A stretch of DNA of 64,000 nucleotides, from positions 18,525 to 82,524 of the forward strand of contig CACYGX010000009.1 of the NCBI GenBank assembly GCA_902774055.1, in the 5' to 3' direction. Both the position numbers and the translations under genes were made by a program. This document shows, piece after piece, positions 17,040 to 26,474 of this stretch. Every line of letters begins with the position of its first letter. Position 1 is the stretch's first letter. This DNA is from an uncultured Bacteroidales bacterium (GTDB lineage: Bacteria; Bacteroidota; Bacteroidia; Bacteroidales; Muribaculaceae). A model generated the notes under the pieces. That model ran no database searches. It was given only the letters and a program-made list of their open reading frames with translations, and was not told the DNA's origin.

Positions 17040-17483
17040 ATGGAATCATTCAAGAGCAATCCCCATGCCATTGCTTGTGATGCAGCAACGGTCTATACCA
17101 AACTCACCAACCCCTCGCTCATCAAAGGCCTGATTGAGGCGCATGCCGACAGGATTGATGATGCAGCGCGTCAGCACCTCGATACTGTCAAGTTTACCGA
17201 GGATGCTATCGCCATTCAGTCGCCCATGGGCGAAGTGGTTCTGGCCCTTGACCACGAGAACAGCGTCGAGGGACAGCGTGTGGTTTACACCGCCTCACAA
17301 TCTCCTGTGCCCATTAACATGGTCATCAACCTTGAGGCCCAGCCCGATGCCACGACCATGAGTACCGCCGAACTCCAGTTGCAGTTGCCCTTCTTCTTGC
17401 GCAAGATGGTGGAGGGACAATTGCAGGAAGGCGCAAACCGTTTCGGCGAACTGCTTTCCCTCATTCCCTTCGATCGCCTTTAA
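17040..17483 (+). CDS. Small SRPBCC/START-like protein downstream of pyrE
   Basis: A soluble protein of 147 residues without a signal peptide. The pattern of alternating strands and the ending helix (LPFFLRKMVEGQLQEGANRFGELLSLIPF) resembles the polyketide-cyclase/SRPBCC fold. It starts 72 bases after the pyrE stop, and this pyrE neighbour is common in related genomes. No function is known to me. It ends before a strong terminator. Confidence 0.65.
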   Translation: MESFKSNPHAIACDAATVYTKLTNPSLIKGLIEAHADRIDDAARQHLDTVKFTEDAIAIQSPMGEVVLALDHENSVEGQRVVYTASQSPVPINMVINLEAQPDATTMSTAELQLQLPFFLRKMVEGQLQEGANRFGELLSLIPFDRL

Positions 17484-17526
17484 CGTTTCAGGACAGAGAA
17501 AAATCGTTAAATAATTATAAGGAAAG

Positions 17527-17556
17527 GCGCAATGGCTTGACATTGCGCTTTTTTGT
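17527..17556 (+). terminator. Terminator after the SRPBCC-like gene
   Basis: GCGCAATG-GCTTGA-CATTGCGC followed by a six-T tract is a textbook intrinsic terminator. The -33 TTG of the next promoter (17537-17539) lies inside the hairpin. Confidence 0.85.
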
Positions 17557-17558
17557 GT

Positions 17559-17566
17559 TATCTTTG
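17559..17566 (+). promoter_or_regulatory. Promoter of the GHL10-type glycosidase gene, -7 element
   Basis: TATCTTTG with TTG at 17537-17539, a 19-base spacer. Both elements fit the Bacteroidetes consensus. Confidence 0.65.
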
Positions 17567-17611
17567 CAATGGATAAACGTATTTTAAGAATTAACCACAA
17601 TAATTTAGGAT

Positions 17612-20167
17612 ATGAAACGATTTCTTCCGGCTTTGATAGCTGTAATGCTGTTGTCAGGTATGCTGGCTCAAGTGTGGGCCTACGGCATGCCCAAACGCGA
17701 ATTTCGCTCGGCATGGATAGCCACAGTGTGGGGCCTTGACTGGCCTACTCAGGGCGCTGGAGCAACCAGGCAGATGGAGATGATGGACCGCCTGCTCGAC
17801 TCGTTGCAGGTCAATAACTTCAATGCTGTGAATTTCCAGGTGCGCTCTATGTGTGATGCGATGTATCAATCCAGCTTTGAGCCATGGTCAAGTTACCTGA
17901 CGGGCCATCGCGGCCAGTATCCGGGCTTTGACCCCTTGCAGTATGTCGTTGAGGGATGCCACAGGCGCGGCATGGAGTGCCACGCTTGGGTGAACCCTTA
18001 TCGCTGGAGTACGGGCACCGACTGGAATACGCCTCAGGATCAGGAACTCAAGGAGGATGGATGGCTGCTCTCTTACGGCTCGACCATTATCCTTGACCCC
18101 GGCCAGCAACGCACCATCGACCGCATTGTGGCCGTGTGCCATGAAATCATCACCAATTATGATGTGGACGGCATCCTCTATGACGACTACTTCTATCCCC
18201 AAAACATTCCCACCGACGCCTCTGCTGGGGATTATGACGAGTGGGTTCAGTCGGGCACATCACTCTCGTTTGCCGACTGGCGTCGCGACAACGTCAACCG
18301 CATGGTTCGCGCCGTCTATGACATGATACAGGAGACCAGGCCCGAGGTGCGCTACGGCATTTCGCCCGCAGGCGTGGCAGCCACGAGTTCGGCTGTGGCC
18401 AGCAAGTATGGGGTCGATCCCTGTCCCGCTGGCAGCGACTGGCAGTATAACGGCATCTTCAGCGACCCGCTGGCCTGGCTTGCCGACCAGAGCATCGACT
18501 ATATCTCGCCCCAGGTCTATTGGCCTATCGGGGCGACTGCCGACTATGGCAAAATCACGCCCTGGTGGGGCAAGGTAGCAGCCAAGTTTGAACGTCAGGT
18601 TTACATTTCATCGTCAATTTCGAGTTTGACCAATGCTTCGGGCGAAGTGCAGTATAAGGAATATGCCAACGAGGTGGAACTCAACCGTACCAGTTCTCTG
18701 GACGGCAACCCCGGTGCCATCTTCTATTCCTGCAAGTATCTGTATGCCTTGAATCGTTACTCCCTGGCCCATTACCTCAAGAACACCGTTTTTGTCCGTC
18801 CTGCACTGCCTCCCGCCATGCCTTGGAAACAGGCTATTGACCCAGGTGTTGTGCAAGGTTTGGAACGCGCCGGCAATAACTTGAATTGGGAGGGAATTGA
18901 CAATGTGCGTTATAGCGTTTATGCGTTCCCCATGACAATGAATACCAGCACTTTCACTGGCCAGATCGACTACTTGCTGGGCATGACCTATGAACCCTCG
19001 TTTGTCATTCCCGAACCCTATCGTCAAGGGTACCAGTTTGCGGTCTGTGTGCTCGACCGTGTGGGCAATGAGTGGGACCCCGCCTTCCTGAGCGTGGAGT
19101 TGGATGCACTCGACAATCCTGTCCTGATCAGCCCTGAGGATGGCGCTACAATTGACGCTCCGTTCAAGTTCACATGGCATGAGGTGGAAGGTGCTGCCAA
19201 CTACCTTGTTGAACTTGCTGCCAGCCCTGAATTTAGCAACATCCTGGAATGCGTTGCTGTGACCGATACAGTGGCCAGTTCGTTGTTGTTCAAGAAACTC
19301 TCGCATGGCCAGGTTCAGTATTGGCGTGTGCAGTCCTGCGCTGACAGTTGCTATAGCGGTGTCAGCGAGGTGCGCTCGGTTACACCCATGTTGCTCGAGA
19401 TTCTTTCTCCGGCCGATGGCAGCGAGGACCTCGACGTGCCGGTTACTGTGGAGTGGTACACCTGTGGCAGTCAAGAGGATGCGACACTTCAGGTCGCTCT
19501 CGATGACACGTTTACTCAGATGGTTTTCACTGGAACGTCGGCTACAGGCTCGCTCGTCATTCCTGAGGAGTCGGTTGAACCGGGTAATACCTATTTTGCA
19601 CGTGTGATTCTCATGGTAGATGGCGAGACGATGACCAGCGACGCGGTACGCTTCTCGGTGGCTCATGCTGCGGCCCGATTTGTCGTGCCTGTTGATGGGG
19701 GTGTGCTCTATAAAGGTGAGCACATCACGCTCAAGCCCCAGTCGTGGGCTACTTCTTACGTCATCGAGGTCTCTCCCAGTGAGACGACCTGGGCGCGCAA
19801 CCGCTTTGTCGAGACGCTGAAGAATGGCCAGTATGAGGCAACTCTTCCTGCCGAGGAGATGAAGGTCAACGGCAAACTCATGGAGGATGGAACTACCTAT
19901 TATGCCCGTTGCAAGACCAGTTACCTTGACTTTGAAGGCAAGAGCCACACCACAGCCTATGGCCCCATTATCTCCTTTGTGTACAAGGCGAATAAGGGAC
20001 TGACAGGTGACGTCAATGGTGACGGTGAGGTGAATATCGCCGATGTCAATGCCGTCATCAACATGATTCTGGGTGGTGAAGAATCCCCCGCAGGTGACGT
20101 CAACGGCGACAATGAAATCGGCATCGCCGACGTGAACGCCCTCATTGCCATTATCCTCTCTGTTTAA
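17612..20167 (+). CDS. Exported GHL10-type glycoside-hydrolase-like protein with dockerin-like C-terminus
   Basis: A signal peptide covers about residues 1-24. Residues of about 28-400 match the GHL10 (YngK-type) glycosidase-like TIM barrel: EFRSAWIATVWGLDWP, the FQVRSMCDAMYQS segment, HAWVNPYRW and DVDGILYDDYFYP, which has candidate catalytic acids. Then come two or three beta-sandwich (fibronectin-III-like) domains. The last 50 residues hold two dockerin-like calcium loops (GDVNGDGEVNIADVNAVINM and GDVNGDNEIGIADVNALIAI). It is likely to act on glycans or peptidoglycan at the cell surface; the substrate is unknown. No cohesin protein is in the window, so these repeats may serve sorting or stability. 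Confidence 0.85.
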   Translation: MKRFLPALIAVMLLSGMLAQVWAYGMPKREFRSAWIATVWGLDWPTQGAGATRQMEMMDRLLDSLQVNNFNAVNFQVRSMCDAMYQSSFEPWSSYLTGHRGQYPGFDPLQYVVEGCHRRGMECHAWVNPYRWSTGTDWNTPQDQELKEDGWLLSYGSTIILDPGQQRTIDRIVAVCHEIITNYDVDGILYDDYFYPQNIPTDASAGDYDEWVQSGTSLSFADWRRDNVNRMVRAVYDMIQETRPEVRYGISPAGVAATSSAVASKYGVDPCPAGSDWQYNGIFSDPLAWLADQSIDYISPQVYWPIGATADYGKITPWWGKVAAKFERQVYISSSISSLTNASGEVQYKEYANEVELNRTSSLDGNPGAIFYSCKYLYALNRYSLAHYLKNTVFVRPALPPAMPWKQAIDPGVVQGLERAGNNLNWEGIDNVRYSVYAFPMTMNTSTFTGQIDYLLGMTYEPSFVIPEPYRQGYQFAVCVLDRVGNEWDPAFLSVELDALDNPVLISPEDGATIDAPFKFTWHEVEGAANYLVELAASPEFSNILECVAVTDTVASSLLFKKLSHGQVQYWRVQSCADSCYSGVSEVRSVTPMLLEILSPADGSEDLDVPVTVEWYTCGSQEDATLQVALDDTFTQMVFTGTSATGSLVIPEESVEPGNTYFARVILMVDGETMTSDAVRFSVAHAAARFVVPVDGGVLYKGEHITLKPQSWATSYVIEVSPSETTWARNRFVETLKNGQYEATLPAEEMKVNGKLMEDGTTYYARCKTSYLDFEGKSHTTAYGPIISFVYKANKGLTGDVNGDGEVNIADVNAVINMILGGEESPAGDVNGDNEIGIADVNALIAIILSV

Positions 20168-20208
20168 CAACCCGATTAAACCACCATCAGGTGGCCGCCT
20201 CGGGGATG

Positions 20209-21696
20209 CTAATGGCTGTTTTTCTTGCCGAGTAGGATGGTTAGTAGCGAGGCGGCTAGGCCGTAATAGACGGCGTCGCCGGGCAGTGATGTGAAGTTGG
20301 CCAGCAACATGGCTGCGACGCCGATGGGCATTGAGAGCAAGACCAGGTTGGGCTTGAAACGACCTGGCTGCCATAGGGCAAAGCACATCGGGAAAAGAAT
20401 GGCAACAGCCCTCAGGCCCAGCGACAGGAAGCCCAAATCATTGATGAATGCCCCGTGGAAAACAAGTGTGGCGATCACGGCAGCGGTGAGGATGCCAACA
20501 ATCGACAGGCGGGTCTGTGTCAGTTGTAAGGAGGCCCTGCTCATGCGGCGCCCCATGTTGCTATACACATCACGGACCAGGATTGTGGCGGCACCCAGCG
20601 ACAGACCGCTGCCGCACCCCAGGATGTTGATCAGCATGGTTCCCAACATCAATCCGCCCAACCAAGCGGGCAGGTATTTGAGGATAAAGGCGGGAAATGC
20701 TTGTGCCGAATTCTCGATGACACCGAGTCCAGCAGGCAAAGTTTCGCCGGCGGCTTGCATCGCATGGAGTTCGTCGCTGGTGACGTAGTGGCCGCGCATA
20801 TAGATGCCCACGAGCGTGCACGCGGCACCGATGATGGGCATGAATAGAGCGCACAACACGGCGCCACGGCGGGCCTTAGGGGTGCTCGCTGCCGACCAGA
20901 TGCATTGGGCGTAACTCTGAGTACACACCACTCCCAGGATGAGCGACAAGCACCCGCCCATGTCCTTGAAGAATCCTCGGGCAAACGGGCTGCCATAGCG
21001 ATGATGGATGCTCTCAATGTCCGACAGGCCGTTGAGCTGGGCCAGGGTAGGGGATTGATAAACAGCGTCCACTCCCTCGCGCAGGCCTGTCAATCCGCCC
21101 GCGATGTGCCACACGACAATTCCCGCCGCCAGTGAACACAGGTACAGCAAAATCAACTTGACGATGCCGCCCATGCTGGCACTGCGGATGCCGCCATAGA
21201 GCACCATGAGCATGATGAGCACAGCACTCGAGATAGACGCCCACAATGTGGGTATGCCGAACAGGCTGCCAATCATCGCCGATGATGACAGTACCTGGGA
21301 CATGATGCTAATAAAGATGCCTATAAGAAATAGTATGGAACCCACCGCCTCCGCCTTGTGCCCATACTCGCGGCTCACGACCTCGAGCAAGGTGGTGCAG
21401 CCACTGCGGCGCAACGGACCAGCATAGAACAAGCCCAAGACCAGGGATCCCAATCCAGCACCAATGGTGAACCACCACGCTGACAGGCCATAGCAGTAGG
21501 CCAGTTGCGCCGTGCCGATGGTGGACTGGCCGCCAGCCAGTGTTCCCAACAGTGCGCCACAGACCATCCAACTGCCGCTATTGCCGCCCGTTGTAAAACT
21601 GCGTGAGTCCTTTACATTGCGCCCCGACAACCAGCTAACAGCCAGTAGCAGGGCAACAGTCAAGATGACTCCGATGAGATGGGTGATGGAAACCAT
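20209..21696 (-). CDS. Sodium:solute symporter (SSS) family transporter
   Basis: An inner membrane protein of 495 residues with about 13 hydrophobic helices. GALLGTLAGGQSTIGTAQLAY and YCYGLSAWWFTIGAGLGSL match the early helices of the SSS family (PutP/SglT-like). GTMLINILGCGSGLSLGAATILVRDVYS matches the late conserved region. It uses the sodium gradient to import an organic solute that cannot be named from sequence. It sits between two dockerin-bearing secreted-protein genes but on the opposite strand, with its own promoter. Confidence 0.9.
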   Translation of the reverse strand: MVSITHLIGVILTVALLLAVSWLSGRNVKDSRSFTTGGNSGSWMVCGALLGTLAGGQSTIGTAQLAYCYGLSAWWFTIGAGLGSLVLGLFYAGPLRRSGCTTLLEVVSREYGHKAEAVGSILFLIGIFISIMSQVLSSSAMIGSLFGIPTLWASISSAVLIMLMVLYGGIRSASMGGIVKLILLYLCSLAAGIVVWHIAGGLTGLREGVDAVYQSPTLAQLNGLSDIESIHHRYGSPFARGFFKDMGGCLSLILGVVCTQSYAQCIWSAASTPKARRGAVLCALFMPIIGAACTLVGIYMRGHYVTSDELHAMQAAGETLPAGLGVIENSAQAFPAFILKYLPAWLGGLMLGTMLINILGCGSGLSLGAATILVRDVYSNMGRRMSRASLQLTQTRLSIVGILTAAVIATLVFHGAFINDLGFLSLGLRAVAILFPMCFALWQPGRFKPNLVLLSMPIGVAAMLLANFTSLPGDAVYYGLAASLLTILLGKKNSH

Positions 21697-21725
21697 AATG
21701 CGAGGTTATACTGTTTTTCGGGGTG

Positions 21726-21733
21726 CAAAATTA
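21726..21733 (-). promoter_or_regulatory. SSS transporter promoter, -7 element
   Basis: The minus strand reads TAATTTTG, 29 bases upstream of the transporter ATG. Confidence 0.6.
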
Positions 21734-21826
21734 CGGAAAAATCTCGTATGGGCGGTTAAATAATCGTGACTTCGTGGACAAATGCCGAATTATAGGGCGA
21801 TTGTTAATAACTATGTATTGAAATAT

Positions 21827-21858
21827 TTTGTGTTATGGGCGAAATAATTGTAATTTTG
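21827..21858 (+). promoter_or_regulatory. Full -33/-7 promoter of the formylglycine-enzyme-fold gene
   Basis: TTTG at 21827-21830, a 20-base spacer and TAATTTTG at 21851-21858 form a complete Bacteroidetes promoter. The leader to the ATG at 21935 is about 70 bases. Confidence 0.7.
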
Positions 21859-21934
21859 TAAGTTGATTATTGTGCATACAATAATCGTGTGGCAAAACAA
21901 TTATTGAACTGATAACTAAATTTATGATAGCAAA

Positions 21935-23923
21935 ATGAGACTGACTACTCTTTTTTCGTTGATTTTACTCTCAACAGTAATGGCGCTGGCCGGTCCGCGT
22001 CAAAACATTGTGAGCAACGTTGACGGTGATGTGAACGCCGATGGCGATGTCACGATTGCTGATGTCAATGTGGTGATTGATGCCATCTTGAGGGGCATCC
22101 CTAACATGAATTGCGATGTCAATGAGGATGGCGATATCACGATTGCCGACGTTAATGTGCTAATCGACATCATCCTGCGTGGTCCCCAGACCCACATGGT
22201 CGATAGGGGTATGTACATGGGCCTGATAGGCTTTAACCAGACCTTGAACACCAAGCCGATTGCCTATCTGGACTCCACATCGGTTCCCGAGTTCAATGGC
22301 TTTGTTTCCTCGCTGACCACACAGCCCGGACGACTGCTTTATTATTCGGTAGATAACGCATTGAATGCGCTCACCACTGCCGACCATCCCGAGAACCTGC
22401 AGAATGTGGCCATAGTGACCTTTACCGAGGGTCTGGACCAAGGTTCACTGATGATGACCGACAAGTATGAGACCGAGGCCGAATATGCGGCCGAATTGAA
22501 AGACCGCATCGACAACGTGCGCGTCTATGGCCGTCAGGTGAAGGCTTACACCGTGGGCCTGCTGAACAATGACAACGTGAAGGACGAGGCTCAGTTCCGC
22601 AACAACCTTTACTCGCTGTCCAGCGACTCGACCAAGGCCATGGAGGTGACTAATATGGCCGAGGTGAACACCAAGTTCCAGAGCATTGCCGACGACCTGG
22701 TGAGCCGCAACATGTCCGAGACCCTGACGCTGGTATTCCCTGGCGTGGGAACAGGTACTCGCATCCGCTTCACCCTTGACGAGGTGAACGGCAACACCGT
22801 TGATGACTCTGAGGTTTACATCGAGGGAACCTTCTCTCTCAAGACCCGCAGCCTGACCAACATCGTTTATAAGGGCATGACCTGCACCGCCGGTGATAGC
22901 GTTGCCGCTACCGATGTCGATGGCATGTTTGTGAAGATGGTCTTTGGTGGTATCCAACTGGATTCTGAGGAACGCATCGTGAAGAACAACATCCAGGAGT
23001 GGTACTGGGTTGAGGACCAGAACGCTTGGGAGCCCAGCACAGAATTCACGGCAAGCAACTTGCCCGATGTCGAGAGCACCTACTCCAGTGCCCTGGTGAT
23101 GCTGCTGCTCGATTGCAGCTCGGTGGTTGACGACAACTTTGCTGAGTTGCAGAGTGCTGCCAATGCCTTCATTGAGCGCATGATGAACTACAACACCATC
23201 CCTGGCCTGTTTACCGTTAATGGCGTATCCTTCCAGATGGTAGCCATCGAGGGCGGAACCTTCACCATGGGCGCCGACAGCGCTATGGTGGATGCAGGCA
23301 TTGCCAATCCCGATGAGATGCCCGCTCACGAGGTGACCTTATCGCCCTATAGCATCGGCCAGACCGAGGTGACTCAGGAACTGTGGCAGGCTGTGATGAC
23401 AGGCAACCCCAGCAGCTTCAAGGGTGACCCGAAGCGTCCCGTTGAGCAGGTAAGTTGGGAAGACTGCCAGGAGTTCATCCTTCGCTTGAATGCTATTACG
23501 GGTAAGGCCTTCCGCCTGCCCACCGAGGCCGAATGGGAATATGCAGCCCGTGGCGCCAACAAGAGCCGTGGCACTACCTATGCCGGCAGTGACGTCATCG
23601 ACGAGGTGGCATGGTACCTTTATAACAGTTATGCAGTCGGTGTTGGCAGTCCTGACTATGGCACCCATGCCGTCTCGACCAAGCATGGCAACGAACTCAA
23701 CCTGTATGACATGTCGGGTAACGTCTATGAGTGGTGTGCCGACTGGTATGGTCCTTATACCGAGGAGGCTCAGGCCAACCCCGTTGGTCCCCAGGAGGGC
23801 ACGCGCCGCGTGACCCGTGGTGGTGGCTGGTTCAGCGTGGGCACAGACTGCCGCGTGAACACCCGCAACTACGAGGCTCCCAACACCCGCAACTATTCGT
23901 TAGGCTTCCGCCTCGCATTGTAA
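21935..23923 (+). CDS. Exported protein: N-terminal dockerin-like repeats, vWA-like middle, formylglycine-enzyme (SUMF1) fold C-terminus
   Basis: A signal peptide covers residues 1-19. Two dockerin-like calcium loops follow directly (GDVNADGDVTIADVNVVIDA and CDVNEDGDITIADVNVLIDI, about 28-85). That is unusual, because in the other two proteins of this window the repeats are C-terminal. The middle (about 90-420) resembles a von Willebrand A domain, with a late VMLLLDCSSVVDDNF segment. Residues of about 425-662 form the SUMF1/FGE-sulfatase fold (MVAIEGGTFTMGAD, FRLPTEAEWEYAARG, NLYDMSGNVYEWCADWYG, LGFRLA). Such domains often act as binding modules rather than sulfatase activators, and no sulfatase is nearby. 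The substrate or partner is unknown. Confidence 0.82.
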   Translation: MRLTTLFSLILLSTVMALAGPRQNIVSNVDGDVNADGDVTIADVNVVIDAILRGIPNMNCDVNEDGDITIADVNVLIDIILRGPQTHMVDRGMYMGLIGFNQTLNTKPIAYLDSTSVPEFNGFVSSLTTQPGRLLYYSVDNALNALTTADHPENLQNVAIVTFTEGLDQGSLMMTDKYETEAEYAAELKDRIDNVRVYGRQVKAYTVGLLNNDNVKDEAQFRNNLYSLSSDSTKAMEVTNMAEVNTKFQSIADDLVSRNMSETLTLVFPGVGTGTRIRFTLDEVNGNTVDDSEVYIEGTFSLKTRSLTNIVYKGMTCTAGDSVAATDVDGMFVKMVFGGIQLDSEERIVKNNIQEWYWVEDQNAWEPSTEFTASNLPDVESTYSSALVMLLLDCSSVVDDNFAELQSAANAFIERMMNYNTIPGLFTVNGVSFQMVAIEGGTFTMGADSAMVDAGIANPDEMPAHEVTLSPYSIGQTEVTQELWQAVMTGNPSSFKGDPKRPVEQVSWEDCQEFILRLNAITGKAFRLPTEAEWEYAARGANKSRGTTYAGSDVIDEVAWYLYNSYAVGVGSPDYGTHAVSTKHGNELNLYDMSGNVYEWCADWYGPYTEEAQANPVGPQEGTRRVTRGGGWFSVGTDCRVNTRNYEAPNTRNYSLGFRLAL

Positions 23924-23948
23924 AAATTATTTTCATCCTAATCCACAA

Positions 23949-23985
23949 GCACCCGATGATGACCCGTCGTCTCATCGGGTGCATT
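23949..23985 (+). terminator. Terminator after the FGE-fold gene
   Basis: GCACCCGATGA (23949-23959) pairs with TCATCGGGTGC (23972-23982), followed by ATTTT. A GTG at 23979 that would extend the next gene lies inside this hairpin and is rejected as a start. Confidence 0.8.
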
Positions 23986-24005
23986 TTAAACAAAGGCATC
24001 TAATC

Positions 24006-24785
24006 ATGTTACTCATTATCATTACGGCCCTGATACCGGCGGTGATTCTCGGCTGGTGGATTTATCAGAAGGACTCCTTGAGGCCCGAGCCGTTGCGCAT
24101 GCTCATCCAGGCCTTCCTTTATGGCGTTGGCTCTACGTTCGTCACCTTGGTGATTACCCAGTTGCTGGGGATGATAGGCCTGCTGGTCTATGACCTGGGA
24201 TCGTTCACTGGAGCGGTGGGCACGGCACTATTTGCCGCTGCATTGCCCGAGGAGATGGCCAAGTTGCTCATGCTGTGGCTGTTCCTGCGCAAGAATCCCT
24301 ATTATGATGAGTATTTTGACGGTATCGTCTATGCCGCTTGTGTGGGTTTGGGATTTGCCGGGACCGAGAACATCCTTTATCTGTTGCAGAGCGAGAACTG
24401 GTTGGGCACAGCAGTCATCCGTGGTGTCACGGCAGTGCCTGCCCATTTTGCCATCGCCTGCGCCATGGGCTATTTCTACAGCAAGCGCCACTTTGGCGAC
24501 CGCTCGACAGTCACTGCGGTGTGCATTTTGGCAGTTCCCGTGCTCATTCACTGGGTCTATGACGCATTGGCCTTCAGCGAGGGCATCTTCCCTGCATTGT
24601 CGGTACTCATCAACGTGTTGTTTGTCCTGCTCATTTGGCGCGTCTATAGGAGCACGATGAACCGCATTGCCGAACTGCAACAGCGAGACCACACCCGCAT
24701 GACCCCGCCGCCCCTCCCCGGCAGCGGCCCAACTCCGCCGCCCTTCCCGGGCAGCGACCAAAACAACAACACTCCTATGGCCTAG
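24006..24785 (+). CDS. PrsW-family glutamic-type intramembrane protease
   Basis: A polytopic membrane protein of 259 residues. PrsW-type motifs are present: ALPEEMAKLLM (E82, E83), the YDEYFDGIVYAACVGLGFAGTEN region (Glu121), and conserved His residues in the later helices (AHFAIACAMGYF; LIHWVYDALAF). Family members cleave membrane-bound regulators such as anti-sigma factors. The last 30 residues are Pro-rich and hydrophilic (PPPLPGSG, PPPFPGSD), a cytoplasmic tail. The start at 24006 follows the upstream terminator. No anti-sigma or sigma gene is near. Confidence 0.87.
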   Translation: MLLIIITALIPAVILGWWIYQKDSLRPEPLRMLIQAFLYGVGSTFVTLVITQLLGMIGLLVYDLGSFTGAVGTALFAAALPEEMAKLLMLWLFLRKNPYYDEYFDGIVYAACVGLGFAGTENILYLLQSENWLGTAVIRGVTAVPAHFAIACAMGYFYSKRHFGDRSTVTAVCILAVPVLIHWVYDALAFSEGIFPALSVLINVLFVLLIWRVYRSTMNRIAELQQRDHTRMTPPPLPGSGPTPPPFPGSDQNNNTPMA

Positions 24786-24803
24786 TGCCACAGGAGTGTT
24801 TTG
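24768..24803. terminator. Bidirectional terminator between the PrsW-type gene and ctpA
   Basis: AACACTCCTATGG pairs with CCACAGGAGTGTT (one mismatch), followed by TTTG. The left arm overlaps the last codons of the PrsW-type gene. The two genes converge here. Confidence 0.7.
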
Positions 24804-24833
24804 TAATATTAGCAATCTAGCGGTTGCCAGCAA

Positions 24834-26471
24834 CTATTCCTTGGTTTTCTTCACCAGGCGTTCATATTCGGGGTTGCCCTCGCGCAGCAGGCGGTCGAAG
24901 CGCTCGCGGTCATTGAGGACATCTAGGGCGGCCTTCAGGTCGCGGTTGCGGTGGTTGATGATGACGTTATAGGCGCTTTGGTCGCCATACACGTCACGGG
25001 CAATCAGGCCCTTGATGATGTCCTTGAGCAACTGTTCGCTCGTGCGGTACTTCTCTTCGTCAAATTTCACGCTGTCTTTTTCGCCCATGGCGATGAAATC
25101 GCGCATCATCTCGTCGGTGACAACAAAACCGTTGTCAAATTCCTTGAGCGTCGCGAATTGCTTGCTGATGCCCTTGCGGTGCTTGTCAACGTACTGGATG
25201 ACGTACTGGTTGATGATGCCCTTGGCACTCATGTCGCGGTAGTAGGTCGAGTACTCGGTGGTGTCGATGGGCACATACACGTCGGGCATCACGCCTCCGC
25301 CACCATAGATGGTGCGGCCATGCAATCGTGTGGTGTATCGCAGGGTGTCATTGAACTGGATACTGTCCAGGCAGTAGTATTCACCCTCGTTGGCACGCTC
25401 GAGCAGTTCGTTCTCGTAGGCCTTTTTGTCGCCAGGTTTGTAGGGCTTCTGGATACAGCGTCCGCTGGGCGTGTAATAGCGGGCCACGGTAAGGCGCATC
25501 ATCGAGCCATCCTCGAACTTGAACGGCCTCTGCACCAATCCCTTGCCGAAGGTCCTGCGACCCACGATCACGGCACGGTCCCAGTCCTGCATCGCTCCCG
25601 CGAAGATTTCGGCCGCCGAAGCCGAGTACTGGTTCACCATGACCACCATGTGCAGGTCCTTGTAATCGCCCCAACCGTTGGCGTTGGCCTCGTTGCGCGG
25701 GGAATTGGCGCCCTCGGTATAGACCATCAATTGGCCACGGTCCAGGAACTCGTTGCACATGTCGATGGCGGCATTGAGATAGCCACCGCCGTTATCGCTC
25801 AGGTCCATCACCAGTTGGGTCATGCCCTGTTTCTTGAGTTCCTTGAGGGCATCCATCATCTCCTCGTGGGTCTTGGCTCCAAAGCGTGATATGCGCAGGT
25901 AACCCGTCCGTTCGTCGAGCATATACTGGGCATCGATGCTGTGCAGGGGGATATTGTCGCGCGTGATGCGGAAGGTGATCAACTCTTTCACGCCCGGGCG
26001 TTTCACCTTAATGGTGACCTGGGAACCCTTCTTGCCGCGCAACCGCTTCTGGATGTCGCTGTTCTTCATCTTCACGCCAGCGATGGTCGAGTCGTTGACA
26101 TAGATGATGCGGTCGCCTGCCAGCACACCAACGCGCTCGCTGGGGCCGCCTGGTATGGTCTGGATGACGTACAGGGTGTCCTGGTTCATGTTGAACTGGA
26201 TGCCCACGCCGCTAAATTCGCCTTGCAGGGGCTCCTCGAGTTCCTTTGTCTCTTTGGCGTCGGTATAGGACGAGTGGGGGTCCAGACTCTCAAGCATGCC
26301 CTTGATGGCGTCCTCGATGAGTTTTTCCTCGTTGACCGAGTCCACATACAGGGTGCTGATGGCATACTCGGCGTTCAATAGTTTCTGCATCTGTTGGGGC
26401 ATGGCGCGCTGGGCGGCAGCGGTCACTGACAGTGCCAGAAACAAACTGATGGTAACTAGTATTTTATTCAT
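24834..26471 (-). CDS. Carboxy-terminal processing protease, S41 family
   Basis: An exported protease that trims periplasmic proteins at their C-termini. A signal peptide covers residues 1-20. A PDZ domain follows at about 85-175 (FSGVGIQFNM..VGVLAGDRIIYVNDSTI). The peptidase domain has DLSDNGGGYLNAAI, then NQYSASAAEIFAGA with the nucleophilic Ser, and RRTFGKGLVQ with the general-base Lys. A C-terminal extension of about 170 residues is present. It follows coaD after three bases, as the last gene of a parE-coaD-ctpA operon. That gene order is common in Bacteroidales. Confidence 0.93.
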   Translation of the reverse strand: MNKILVTISLFLALSVTAAAQRAMPQQMQKLLNAEYAISTLYVDSVNEEKLIEDAIKGMLESLDPHSSYTDAKETKELEEPLQGEFSGVGIQFNMNQDTLYVIQTIPGGPSERVGVLAGDRIIYVNDSTIAGVKMKNSDIQKRLRGKKGSQVTIKVKRPGVKELITFRITRDNIPLHSIDAQYMLDERTGYLRISRFGAKTHEEMMDALKELKKQGMTQLVMDLSDNGGGYLNAAIDMCNEFLDRGQLMVYTEGANSPRNEANANGWGDYKDLHMVVMVNQYSASAAEIFAGAMQDWDRAVIVGRRTFGKGLVQRPFKFEDGSMMRLTVARYYTPSGRCIQKPYKPGDKKAYENELLERANEGEYYCLDSIQFNDTLRYTTRLHGRTIYGGGGVMPDVYVPIDTTEYSTYYRDMSAKGIINQYVIQYVDKHRKGISKQFATLKEFDNGFVVTDEMMRDFIAMGEKDSVKFDEEKYRTSEQLLKDIIKGLIARDVYGDQSAYNVIINHRNRDLKAALDVLNDRERFDRLLREGNPEYERLVKKTKE

Positions 26472-26474
26472 TTT

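Noticed and set aside
18614-20386. 590-codon minus-strand frame opposite the glycosidase gene
   Set aside because: Composition is typical of an antisense shadow and it conflicts with a strong signal-peptide and dockerin-bearing protein.
23200-23920. FGE-fold domain as an active sulfatase-maturing enzyme
   Set aside because: No sulfatase is near and the domain is fused to export, dockerin-like and vWA-like parts; a binding role is more likely.
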